Origin: Carnegiea gigantea | Lineage: Eukaryota; Streptophyta; Magnoliopsida; Caryophyllales; Cactaceae | DNA length: 64,000 bases | Direction of reading: 5' to 3' | Assembly (NCBI GenBank): GCA_029747015.1 | Contig: JAKOGI010000359.1 | Span: 258,001-322,000 of the forward strand | Shown: piece by piece, positions 46,676 to 58,140 of the stretch | How positions within the stretch are numbered: position 1 is the stretch's first letter | Layout: the number at the start of each line of letters is the position of its first letter | The notes under the pieces: model-generated | What the model was told of the DNA's origin: nothing | The model's database searches: none | What the model saw: only the letters and a program-made list of their open reading frames with translations | Position numbers and translations under genes: made by a program

Positions 46676-47987
46676 TGATACGGCCATAAGCGGACAGTGG
46701 CGTTGTAGCAATCAAGGTCGATCCCACATAGACTAGGTTGATCTATTGGGCTATATCCCCTCAAGATATGCTAAGCACATTCTAATTCAAGTGGTTTTGA
46801 TTAACAACTGCAAATAGACTTTTCTAAACCAAATATAGGAAAAAACGTCTAGGAATTTTTTAGTTAGGAAAGGAAATTGAATCAAAATGATAAACATGTG
46901 CCTTTCTCTAATTAGTTAATTCTGAGGAATTTCAATCTATACAGAAATCAGTCTATTCTTTCAAAATCAACTAAATTTGCCTAGACTAAGCAAATGTCAT
47001 TCTTTCAAACTAATTTGACTTAATTTAAGTTCAAGGTCTTCAATTACTTACTATCCCTCCTAACATATAAATCTCTCTTTCGAGACGAAGTTATGCTAAG
47101 TCTATTCAAGCAATCCAACAACCAAATGTTGTCTTTTGAATATTTACTCAATTGTTTCAAGTGTGCAAGTAAAATTTTGGCCAAAAATTAACTCACAGCA
47201 TACCAAACACTTGATAGAACGAAATCAAACCAATCATAAAAATAAGCACAACTGTATATAGTAAATCATGATCCAACTACACTTTCATGAACTACGAAAT
47301 CCCTAGACAAAAATTGACTACTCATAAATAATTATAGATTAAACAACTAACTACTCTAAAATGATAAATCTAAAAAGGAAAGAGAAGAGAAGAGAGAAGA
47401 ATTGCTCAACCAAAAATCACGCTTGAACCGTTGTGCAAATCCAAGATGGAATCCTTGCAGGTATCTTCACTTCAACTCGATCTCTCTCTCCCTAAACTAA
47501 ACTAATCCTAATCTATGTGAAGAGAGGAAAGGAGTATACGATGAGATGATGGGGTGTGTGTGGGGATGAAAGCCCCTCCTTTTATAGTAAAATTTTGGAA
47601 GACAAACAGGTATGCGTAATAATGGAATATTAACTGCTAGGAAGTTGAAGAGCTTACGAGAAAACAAAAAGCTTTACAGCAAATAGAGACACCATGGGCC
47701 ATGGGACTCACCACAGATTGACCGTGGTGTCCATTGAGTCGGCATTCTTCTGTTCTTGTTTCTTCCACAGGCGTGGCAACTCAGGGGTATCCATGGACAG
47801 TCAGAAATACACTCATTTATGGGTCAATTTTGGGGTCAAATGGTTCAAAAACCTACAAAACACAGAAAAAAACCATATTCGAGCGTAAAATAGAAAAAGA
47901 AGTACAAATTATAACATAAAGCATATAATATTTCCTAAAAATGCAGCAAAATGACCCTAAAATGATATACACTTTAAGCAGTTATTA
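46676..47987 (-). repeat. F2 LTRb
   Basis: 1312 bp from TGATACGGCC to AGTTATTA (family TTATCA). On the minus strand a TATA box (CTATAAAAGG) lies at 47580-47586. It acts as 5' LTR of internal b and 3' LTR of internal c. Confidence 0.92.
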
Positions 47988-49648
47988 AACTCTCCTATGC
48001 TTAACCCGTTGCTTGTCCTCAAGCAAATACTAGAGAAAATCAACCTGGAAAGATGCAACAGAATAACCCCTTTAAAATAGGGAAGTCATAGCATATCACA
48101 AGCAAGAATGCCAATCAAAAGTGACCCTAAATAGTGTGCAAAACATTCCAAAATTAGGAGGAAAAGAAGGTTTTCAAAGAAGTGCATGACTACAAGCTCA
48201 ACATCAAACTTGATCACCCCCAAAGAACCACAAAGCATGTCATGCAAGCACATGGAATTGTATAGAGCCAAATGGACCGGTAGAACCTCACTTTTGGGAA
48301 ATATGGCACACTCCCACTAATGTGTTTGAAATATAACATGGGTCCACTCAAGACGCATTCCAAAGATGTAATCCACCAGAGGCTTGCAAATACTCTAAAA
48401 CTCTCCACCACTAAAATGTAATGTGCACACGACAATCAAGAGGACTTTAATAGGGTTGTAATGTGGGCTATAAGCTTGAGGGAAAGGAGTGGACCATGCA
48501 TGAAAAGATTTGACGAAGAAGGAATACAAGCTATGTACGTATCCAATGCCAATCTTTGAGTCATTTTTTTTCTCTTTGTTTTTTATTTTTGTTTGTTTTT
48601 TTTTTTTTTGGGTAAATGAAACGAAAATTGCTAGCATAGGATCACTAACTATTAACTCATAAGAGAATACATATATGTACACAACCCAAACAAGAGGGAA
48701 CCAAAGCAAATGCACAATATCATCAATCCCTCAACAAACCAACATACCAAAGCCACCTTAGACTCAATTATCCCGAAAACCGCCTAGTACATACATGAAG
48801 GGATGCTCCATAGACTTGCCGTAAAGGTTAGGAATATGTGTTTGGCCATGGGCTAATATGAAGGGGTCACAACAGAAACGGATATAAGCTCAAAGGGGCT
48901 AGGAAAGGGAATAAACATGTAATACAAACGTAGGCTATTTGCTTATATGGCTAAAATATTCAAAGAAAGAAATGCCTCCATCATGCCATCAAATATGCAT
49001 ATGTCAATGTAGTTTCGAACAAGAATGTAGGCAAGTTCTAGAGATGCAACCTGGAAGAGTCACATAAAAGATATATGAGACTAAATATAATGAATTAGTC
49101 CAAATAAGGCTCAAAATCTCACGGGACATCTACCAAAGTTGCATTAAGCTCACATAATAAATCCATGTACCAGCATTAGTGCCAAAGACTCTAGGGAGTA
49201 ACGTAGTTCTCAATAAAGACAAGGGTCAAAATAAGAAATATTTGCAAAACTTTCATAAATTCTAGCACCAAAAGGGATTACACATCAAAAGTTATTCAAG
49301 CTCATAAAAGCTATTTCGCCTAAACAAAAGCATCATTGGAGGGAATCCACATCATCCCTATATGCAATCCTATATGCAAACCTACAATGCAACTAAATAT
49401 GAAACACTAATGCAAACAAAAAAGAAACCTAAAACTATATGCTCTAACATGTATGCAAGCTAATAACCAAAATAAAAAAACATAAAACTACCCTTTCCCC
49501 ATGCTTAGATAAAGCATTATTATTCAAAGGAAAGAAAGTAAAAGAAGGGAAAGGAAATAAAACATAACAATCTCACCAGGTTAGCTGCAGAGTGCATCTA
49601 AGGCAAGGCCTCCACGCAAATTGGGCAAATAGAGCATCAGCCACTCCA
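47988..49648 (-). other. F2 internal c PPT and non-coding region
   Basis: Starts with the PPT-equivalent aactctcctatgc (47988-48000). It is colinear with internal b, except that about 120 bp present near 44165-44290 in copy b are missing here (near 48495). No pol domain. Confidence 0.75.
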
Positions 49649-50745
49649 TCATATCTTTAAGACTTGGCTCAAGAAAGCAGACACTGTTAAAGCATGAAGG
49701 AGCTTATCAAACTGCTGGGACCACAATTCAGAAAATAAAAGGTATGAGGCAATAATGAAAACCACACCAAATAGTGTAGGTATCCTCTTAACTTTATCAA
49801 TGACCATAGAAAAATTGTAGGAAGGACTAAACAATGTAATGCACGTGATTTTCTTAGGCAAGTCCCCTAGGCACATGCAATATGGGTCAAGTGAGGCATT
49901 ACACACACTGAAGTAATAAAGGGACAGAAAATTGTTAGCATTCCCAATAAGCATATTGAACATGTTAACCTCATAGCCCAAATCAACATTAGCATCACAA
50001 ATCATAGAATTATCAATGGGCTCAACAATATCATACTCAGGGGAAGGAGAGGGTTGTGAAGACATAGGGGAAACATGGGAATGTTCGGGCAGATTGGGGA
50101 AGGCATAATTAAAACAAAGGCTAGAAGACTCCTCATGCACACACTCATAACGATGCCTCTCTAAAGGAGTGCTAACCAGATCATGCACCTTATCAAAAAT
50201 ATCTTCCAACTTAAGCCATGTATCAATAACATCAAACCTAACATCAAACCCAAAAGGATCAACCTCCTCGAGCCCCGTGGACTGAGCTAAAGGAAAGGAT
50301 GTATCATGTAAGATCAAGACAATATCAGTATTGTCCCAGGGTGATACAAAATCAGGTTGCGCATAGCATGCATATTAAGGACATAAATTAATATCATGGT
50401 TAGAAGAGCAACCTAAATCACACCAAAAAGGAACATAATACGATCTAGAATAGAATGCGCAAGGATCAGGAAATGAATATTTAGAAATAATAGTAGCCTT
50501 CTCAAATTCAAATGAATCCCAAGTAATCCACCCAAGCAAATGCCATGCATCATCAATATTTTTACCATGAAAGCCTCAATAGTCTAAAAGAGTTCGGGTT
50601 TCACTATTCATACCCTTATCAACAATGTCTAAGATTTCCCATTTACTCACATAATAATCACATTGAGCAAGAAATACATTTAAACGCTTAAAATACCTCC
50701 AAACTCGTTCATGCTCAAATTACGAGAAATGGCAAATTACCAATG
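49649..50745 (-). pseudogene. F2 gag-like gene, copy c
   Basis: The upstream part is disrupted (a stop near 50580, ATG lost near 50743). The downstream part is open for 222 codons from 50317. The zinc knuckle position reads CDLGCSSNHDINLC, with the second Cys changed to Gly. The C-terminal half keeps EYDIVEPIDNSMICDANV and the hydrophobic segment LFGVVFIIASYLLF, followed by DKLLHALTVSAFLSQ. Confidence 0.78.
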
Positions 50746-50865
50746 TTGTTTCTCAAATTTTATTTAATTTTCAAGTTCTTTTTTTTATTTTTTTATTAGA
50801 TTTTTTTCAAAGAAAAATAAAGTGCTTTCTCAAACCTACCAGGAAAAACCCAATATTCTATGCTA

Positions 50866-50884
50866 GTCCCCGGCAACGGCGTTA
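50866..50884 (-). other. Asp-tRNA primer-binding site, F2 copy c
   Basis: The minus strand reads TAACGCCGTTGCCGGGGAC, two bases off at its 5' end. Confidence 0.9.
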
Positions 50885-50890
50885 AAAACT

Positions 50891-52201
50891 TGATACAGCC
50901 GAAAGCGCACGGTGGCGTTACAGCAATCAAGGTCGATCCCACAGAGGCTAGGTTGATCTATTGGGCTATATCCCCTCAAGATATGCCAAGTAAAATTCTA
51001 ATTCATGTGGTTTTGGTTGACAACTGCAAATAAACTTTTCTAAATCAAATGCGGAAAAAAAGCCTAGGAATTTTTGTAGTTATGCAAGGAAATTGAATCA
51101 AAATGATAAACATGTGCCTTTCTCTATTTGGTTAATTCTGAGGAATTGCAATCTATACAGAAATTCAGTCTATTCTTTTGAAATTAACTAAATTCTCCTA
51201 AACTGAGCAAACATTGTTCTTTCAAACTAATTTGACTTAATTTAAGTTCAGAGTCTTTGATTACTTACTAGCCTCCTAACATATAAATCCCTCTTTCGAG
51301 ATGAAATTATGCAAAGTCTATTCAAGTAATCTAACAACCAAGTGTGGTCTTTCGAATGTTCACTCGATTGTTTCAAGTGTGTAAGTAAATTTTGATTAAA
51401 AATCAACTCACAACATATCAAACACTTGATAGAACAAAATCAAACCAATCATGAAAATAAGCACAATTGTACATATTAAACATGATCCAACAACATTTTC
51501 GTAATCTACGAAATCCCTAGATAAAATTTAACTACTCACATATAATCAAAGATTAAACAACTAACTACTCTAAAATGATAAATCTAAAGAGGAAAGAGAA
51601 GAGAAGAGAGAAGAATTGCTCAACCAAAAATCGTGCTTGAACTGTCATACAGACCTGGGACGGAATCCTTGCAAGTATCTTCACTTCAACTCTATCTCTC
51701 TCTCTCTGATCTAAACTAATCCTAATCTACTTGAACAGAGGAAAAGAGTATAAGATGAGATGATGGGGTATGTGATAGATCGAGAGCCCCCCTTTTTATA
51801 GTAAAATTCTGGAAGACGAACATGCATGCGTAATAATGAAATAATAACTGCTAGGAAGTCGAAGAGCTTGTAAGAAAACAAAAACCCTCATAGGAAATAG
51901 AGACACCACGGGCCATGGGACTTACCATGGACTGACCATGGAGTGCACTGCCTCGGCATTCTTCTGTTCTTCTTTCTTCCACCTGCGTGGCAACTCAGGG
52001 GCATCTGTGGAGAGTCAAAAATACACTCATTTATTGGTCAAATATGAGGTCAAATGGTTTAGAAACCTGCAAAACACAGAAAAGAACCATATTCGAGCAT
52101 AAAATGGGAAAGGTATTATAAATTATAACATAAAGCATGTAATTTTTCCTAAAAATGCAGTAAAATGATCCAAAAATGATACACACTTTAAGCACTTATC
52201 A
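50891..52201 (-). repeat. F2 LTRc
   Basis: 1311 bp from TGATACAGCC to CACTTATCA. TATA box TATAAAAAG on the minus strand at 51792-51800. Confidence 0.93.
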
Positions 52202-53914
52202 AACTCTCTAATGCTTAAACTGTTGCTTGTCCTCAAGAAAATACTAGAGAAAACCTACCTGGGAAGATGCAACGGAACAACCTCTTTAAAATAGGGAAGT
52301 CATAGCATATCACAAGCAAGAATGCCGATCAACGGCAACCCCAAATAGTGTGCAAAAAATTCTAAAATTAGGAGGAAAAAAAGGTTTTCAAAGAAGTGCA
52401 TGACCACAAGCTCAACATCGAACTTGATCACCCACAAAGAATGATATAGCATGTCATGCAAGCATGTGGAATTGTATAGAGCCAAAAATGGACCGGTAGA
52501 ACATCACTTTTTGAATGTGGAATACTCCCACACATGTGTTTGAAATATAACATAGGTCCACTCAAGACTCATTCCAAAGATGCAATCTACCATAGGCTTG
52601 CAAATACTCTCAAACTCTCCACCACTAAAATGCAATGTGCACAAGACAATCAAGAGGACTTTAATAGGGTTGTAATGTGGGCTGTAAGGTTGAGAGAAAG
52701 GAGTGGACAATTGAATTTGGGCAATGTAGAGCTACTCAGCCAAGTAACTAGGGAGCAACCAACCAAAATACTAATTAACTAACAAGTTCACCAACACTCC
52801 AAACCTCAAAATACAATAAACATAGCCTAATGAACCATGTACGAAATGACTTGACAAAGAAGGAATACAAGCTATGTACGTATCCAATGCTAATAATTGA
52901 ATCATTGTTTTCCCTTTTTTCTATTTTTGTTTGTTTTTTTTGGTAAATGAAAAGAAAATTGCTGGCATAGGATCACTAACTATTAACTCAAAATCGAATA
53001 CATATATCTACGCAACCCAAACAAGAGGGAACCAAAGCCAATGCTCAATATCATCAATCCCTGAACAAACCAACATACCAAAGCCAGCTTAAACTCAATT
53101 ATCCCCAAAACCGCCCACTATGTACATGAAGTGATGCTCCATAGACTTGGCTTAAAGGTTAGGAATATGTGTTTGGCCAAGGGCTAATATGAAAGGATCA
53201 CAACAAAAACAGATATAAGTTCAAAGGCGCTAGGAAAGGGAATAAACATATAATACAAAGGTTGGCTATTTGGCTATGTGGCTAAAATATTCAAAGAAAG
53301 AAATGCCTTTATCATGCATTCAAATATGCAAATGTTAACGGGGTTTTAAACAAGTATCTAGGCATGTTCTAGAGATGCAACATGAAAAAGTCACAGATAT
53401 GAAAGAAACGTGAGACTAAATATAATGAATCAGTCCAAATAAGGCTCAAAATCTCACGGGACATCTACCAAAGTTGTAGTAAGCTCACATAATGAATCCA
53501 TGTACCAACATTAGTGCCAAAGACTCTAGGGCGTAACATAGTTCTCAATCAAGATAAGGGTTAAAACAAGAAATATTTAAAAAACTTCATAAATTTTCGC
53601 ACCTAAAGGGATTACACATCAAAAGTTACTGAAACTCATGAAAGCTATTTTGCCTAAACAAAAGCATCATTGGAGGGAATCCACATCATCCCTGCATGCA
53701 ATCCTATATGCAAACCTAAAATGCAACTAAATGCGAAACACTAATGCAAACAAAAAGGAACCCTAAAACTATATGCTCTAGTATGTATGCAGGCTAATAA
53801 CCAAAATAGAAAAACATAGAACTACCCTTCCCTTATGCTTAGATAAAGCATTATTATTCAAAGGAAAGAAAGTAAAAGAAGGGAAAGGAAACAAAACATA
53901 ATGATCTCACCAGG
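52202..53914 (-). other. F2 internal d PPT and non-coding region
   Basis: PPT-equivalent aactctctaatgc at 52202-52214, then about 1.7 kb colinear with internal b, including the 120-bp stretch missing from internal c. No conserved reading frame. Confidence 0.75.
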
Positions 53915-55070
53915 TTAGCCGCAGAGTGAACCAAAGCTAAGGCCTCCACGTAAATGGGGCAAATGGAGCATCAGCCACTCCATTATATCTTGGCTCATGA
54001 AAGCAAACACTGTTAAAGCATGCAGGAGCTTATCAAGCTCTTCGGACCACAATTCAGAAAATAAAAGGTAAGAGGCAATAATGAAAACCACACCAAATAG
54101 TATAGGTATCCTCTTAACTTTATCAATGACCGTAGAAAAATCATAAGAAGGATTAAAGAATGCGGTCCACGTGATTTTCTTAGGCAAGTCCTCTAGACAC
54201 ATGCAATATGGGTCAAGTGAGGCATTATATCCACTAAAGCAACCTAGGGACACAAAATTATTAGCATTCCTACTAAGCATATTGAACATGTTAACCTCAT
54301 AGCCCAAATCAACATTAGCATTACAAATCATAGAATTATCAATGGGCTCAACATTGTCATACTTAGGGGAAGGAGAGGGTTGTAAACACATAAGGGAAAC
54401 ATAGGAATGTTCGAGCGTATTACGGAAAGCATAATTAAAACAAAGGCTAGAAGACTCCTCATGCACACACTCATAACGACACCCCTCTAAAGGAGTGCTA
54501 ACTCGATCATGCACCTTATCAAAATTATCTTCCAACTTAAAACATGTATTAACAACATCAAACCAAGCATCGAAACCGAAAGGATCACCCTCCTCGAGCC
54601 CTGTGCACTGAGCTAAAGAAAAGAATGAATCATGTAAGGTCAAGACAACATCAGTATTGTCCCAGGGTGATACAAAGTCAGGTTCCACATAGCATGCATA
54701 ATAAGGACACAAACTAATAACGTGGTCAGAAGAGCAACATAAATCACACCCAAAAGGAGCATAATACGATCTAGAATAGAATGTGTAAGGATCAAGAAAT
54801 GAATATTTAGAAATAATAGTAGCCTTCTCAAATTCAAATGAATCCCAAGCAATCCACTTAAGCAAATACCATGCATCATCAATATTTTTACTATGAAAGC
54901 CCCAATACCCTAAAAGAGTTCGGGTTTCACTATTCACACCCTTATCCAGAATGTCTAAGATTTCTCATTTACTCAGATAATAACCATATTAAGCAAGAAA
55001 TACATTTAAATGCTTAAAATACCTCCAAAATAGTTCACGCTCAAACTGGGGAAAATGACAAATTGCCAAT
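53915..55070 (-). pseudogene. F2 gag-like gene, copy d (longest ORF of family)
   Basis: An open frame of 340 codons (53915-54937), plus about 45 upstream codons broken by two stops at former Gln and Trp codons (near 54990 and 54965). In the 340-residue part, DDAWYLLKWIAWDSFEFEKA is at 20-39, and an intact zinc knuckle CDLCCSSDHVISLC (Cys64, Cys67, His72, Cys77) fits CX2CX4HX4C. A long acidic linker follows, then EPIDNSMICNANVDLG near 197 and a hydrophobic span at about 277-295 (LFGVVFIIASYLLF) that looks like a membrane helix. It ends MEWLMLHLPHLRGGLSFGS. No protease, RT or integrase is fused to it. Confidence 0.8.
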
Positions 55071-55197
55071 GTTGTTTCTCAAATTTTATTTAATTTTCAA
55101 CTTCTTTTTTTTTTGATTTTTTTATTAGTTTTTTTTTCCAAAAGAAAAACAAAGTGCTTAGTTAAACCTACCAGGAAAAACCCAATATTCGATGCTA

Positions 55198-55216
55198 GTC
55201 CCCGGTAATAGCGCTA
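55198..55216 (-). other. Degraded Asp-tRNA primer-binding site, F2 copy d
   Basis: The minus strand reads TAGCGCTATTACCGGGGAC. All four differences from the Asp-tRNA PBS are transitions. Confidence 0.85.
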
Positions 55217-55222
55217 AAAATT

Positions 55223-56522
55223 TCATACGGCCGCAAGCGCACAGTGGTGTTGTACCAATCAAGATCGATCCCACAGAGACTAGGTTGATCTATTGGGCTG
55301 CATCCCCTCAAGATATGCTGAGCAAATTTCTAATTCGAGTGGTTTCGATTAACAACAGCAAATAAACTTTTCTAAATCAAATATGATAAAAACGCGTAGG
55401 GACTTTCATAGTTATGAAAGGGAATTGAATCAAAATGGTGAACATGTGCCTTTCTCTAATTAGTTAATTCCGAGAAATTGCAATTTATACAGAAATTCAG
55501 TCTATTCTTTCGAAATCAACTAAATTTGCCTAAAATAAGCAAACACCGTTCTTTCAAACTAATTTGACTTAATTCAAGTTCAAAGTCTTCGATTACTTAC
55601 TAGCCCTCCTAACACATAAATCTCTCTTTCAAGACGAAGTTATGCTAAGTCTATTCAAGCAGTCTAACAACCAAATGTTGTCTATCAAATGTTCACTCGA
55701 TTGTTTCAAGTGTGTAACTAAATTTTAGCCAAAAATCAACTCATAGCATATCAAACACTTGATAGAATGAAATCAAACCAATCATGAAAACAAGGACAAT
55801 TGTAAAGATGAAATCATGATCCAACAACACTTTTATAAACTACGAAATCCTTAGACAAAAAATAATTACTCACAATTAATCAAAGATTAAAGAACTAACT
55901 ATTCTAAAATGATAAATCTAAAGAGGAAATAGAAGAGAAAAGAGAAGAATTGCTCAGCCAAAAGTCGTGCAAACCTGGGATGAAATCCTTGCAAGTATCT
56001 TCACGTCAACTCTATCTCTCTCTGGGTCTAATCTAAACTAATCCTAATCTACTTGAAGAGAGGAAAGGAGTACAAGATGAGATGATGGGGTGTGTGTGCG
56101 GATGAGAGCCCCCCCTTTTATAGTAAAATTCTGGAAGATGAACAACCACACGTAATAATGAAATAATAACCGCTAGAAAGTCGAAGAGCGTGTGAGAAAA
56201 CAAAAAGCCTCGCAGGAAATAGAGACATCAGGAATCGTGGGACTCACCACGGACCGACTGTGGTGTCCACTGCCTCGGTATTCTTCTATTCCTCTTTCTT
56301 TCATAGGCGTGGCAACTCAGGGGTACCAGTGGAGAGTCAAAAATACACTCATTTATGGTCAAATCTGGTGTCAAATGGTTTAGAAACCTACAAAACATAG
56401 AAAAGGACCATATCCGAGCATAGAATAGGAAAAGGAGTGTAAATTATAACATAAAGCATATAGTTTTCCCTAAAAATGCAGCAAAATGGCCCTAAAATGA
56501 TATATATTTTAAACACTTATCA
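55223..56522 (-). repeat. F2 LTRd (outer 5' LTR)
   Basis: 1300 bp. Left edge TCATACGGCC (first G mutated), right edge CACTTATCA at 56522. TATA box on the minus strand near 56115-56122. The GATAC duplication follows directly. Confidence 0.92.
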
Positions 56523-56527
56523 GATAC
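56523..56527. other. Target-site duplication GATAC, right copy
   Basis: Identical to 39807-39811, marking the right end of the F2 cluster. Confidence 0.8.
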
Positions 56528-56769
56528 CCTACTCATTGTGAGTATGTTTTTCTTGTAATTCTCACCACTGGGACACTTTATAAATTCACATGACCACTAA
56601 TATTACTCTTGTGTGCCCGCTGTTTTGTGTGATTATTGTGAGTCTTCTGATATAACGCATATAACTGTCCTTATTGTGATTATTATGTGGATGCTATATA
56701 TGTAAGTGTTGGGAAGATAATAAATGAAATGACTGATAAAATGGTGGAGGCTTTGAAAGAGAGAATTAG
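56528..56769 (+). pseudogene. Gag of element H, continuation after F2
   Basis: Reading resumes with PTHCEYVF directly after GATAC and continues through the zinc-knuckle region CDYCESSD. A frame change follows, then CPYCDYYVDAIYVSVGKI and EMTDKMVEALKERI. The spacing and residues match the corresponding gag part of F2 (CDLCCSSDH..CPYYACY). The gene is cut a second time at about 56770 by the F3 LTR. Stops and frameshifts are present. Confidence 0.72.
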
Positions 56770-57949
56770 TGTAGTTCTTAAGTAAATAATTTGCACCCTT
56801 TTTTATATTTTACGCTCGGACATACTTCTTCAATGCATTTCACAGGTTCTCGGCCCTTCTGACCCCACATTGACCCTCATTTAGCCATATTTTGGCTCAC
56901 CATAGTGTTACCCCCATCCCACATGCCCACGGGGCGAAGGAAGAATGACGATCTCATAGCCAGAGCCCACTATGGTCTGATCATCGTGGTTACCACGGTC
57001 CATAGTGAGCTAATAACTACGAACCTCTTCGCCTTTCTTCATTACGTGCCTAAAAATGCTTGAGGTTATCCATATGAAGGCATCCTTGGCTAAAAGCAAT
57101 GACAATGCCCACTCACCTATCATTCATCTTTCTCTTTAGTTTACAATTTTCTAGTTATTTTTGGAGCAAAAGGGGATTTAAAGGAATGAATTGGCAAATG
57201 GATGCTTGAAAATTGAAAGATCATCAAAGAACTTCCATAGTTGCTAAGCTTTCTCTTCCTTTTATCTCTTCTTAAACTCTAGTTTATTTGATTTAGATGT
57301 TGCTTAGTTTGAATGTGAGTGAGTAGTTTAATTTAATCTAGGGATTTGCTTGCCAAAGTACTGATCTTGGATCCCAAATTCTATTACTTGCACTTAATCT
57401 ATCTTGGAATGGTTTTTTTCGCTCTTGTAATTCAATTGATGTGAGTGAGTTTGGCCAGATTTGCTTGAATATATTAGATAGTTGAATGAAGTACAGAAAG
57501 GAGAAACTCTCTATTTGACTAACAAGATTAAACTCGACTTAGTAATTCTTGAAAGGGAGTTTTATGTTGAGATGATACTTTACGAATAAAACCCATAACC
57601 TAGAGCAAAACGAGGACATTTGAAAGAATGATAACCAGATTAGTGTAGGCAATTCAGTTTATTTCGAAAGAAGAGATCGAATTAAGTTATATTGCATTCC
57701 TTTGACTCATCCAAACTAGAAAAGTGAGCATGCTAAATCCAAGGATCCAACTCTTTGCTAGGTAAAACAAATCCCTATATGTGCTGCTTCTATTGAATTC
57801 TTGAATAGTCAATTAGCATAGTTAAAACAACTTACTAAAAAATTATTTTCTTAGCATTTTCAATAGGACAAAGCTAGGTTGGTTGCTTTGGTCCCTAGGG
57901 ACGATATTTAATTTAGATTACAACACTCGTGTGCTTGCGGGCCATATTA
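56770..57949 (+). repeat. 5' LTR of F3
   Basis: About 1.18 kb from TGTAGTTCTTAAGTAAATAA to GGGCCATATTA. It is a distant relative of the F2 LTR: both carry TTTTACGCTCGGACAT-like and GTTCTCGGCCC-like blocks near the start and a GTGCTTGCGG(C)C end. It contains CCACGGTCC and related words (near 56980-57010). The left edge is approximate. Confidence 0.75.
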
Positions 57950-57955
57950 AGTTTT

Positions 57956-57974
57956 TAGTGTTGTTGTTGGGGAC
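57956..57974 (+). other. Decayed Asp-tRNA primer-binding site of F3
   Basis: TAGTGTTGTTGTTGGGGAC against the canonical TGGCGCCGTTGCCGGGGAC has six differences, five C-to-T and one G-to-A. This is the pattern left by cytosine methylation and deamination. Confidence 0.85.
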
Positions 57975-58140
57975 CAAAATTATAAACTATTGAGTTAATC
58001 CTATGTAATCAACTATGTATTTTTCTTTTCTTTTTACTTTACTTTTTTTGATTGCTTTGGTAGTGTTTGTGTTGGTGTTTGTAGGAGATTTTTTCCTTTC
58101 ATGTGAAGTCCATTTCCGTATGAAACCGACCTAATATTGA

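Larger units (their letters stand above)
39812..56522 (-). mobile_element. F2 family cluster: tandem gag-only LTR elements inside element H
   Basis: In plus coordinates it contains a 61-bp LTR end (39812-39872), an inverted LTR-gag block (39873-42276), then LTRa-internal-LTRb-internal-LTRc-internal-LTRd, all on the minus strand. Each internal region has an Asp-tRNA PBS next to its right-hand LTR, a gag-like ORF, about 1.7-1.9 kb of non-coding sequence and a PPT next to its left-hand LTR. Protease, RT, RNase H and integrase are absent from all copies. The whole block is bounded by LTR termini and GATAC duplications, so it grew from one insertion into H. It resembles the TR-GAG class of non-autonomous plant elements. 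Confidence 0.85.
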
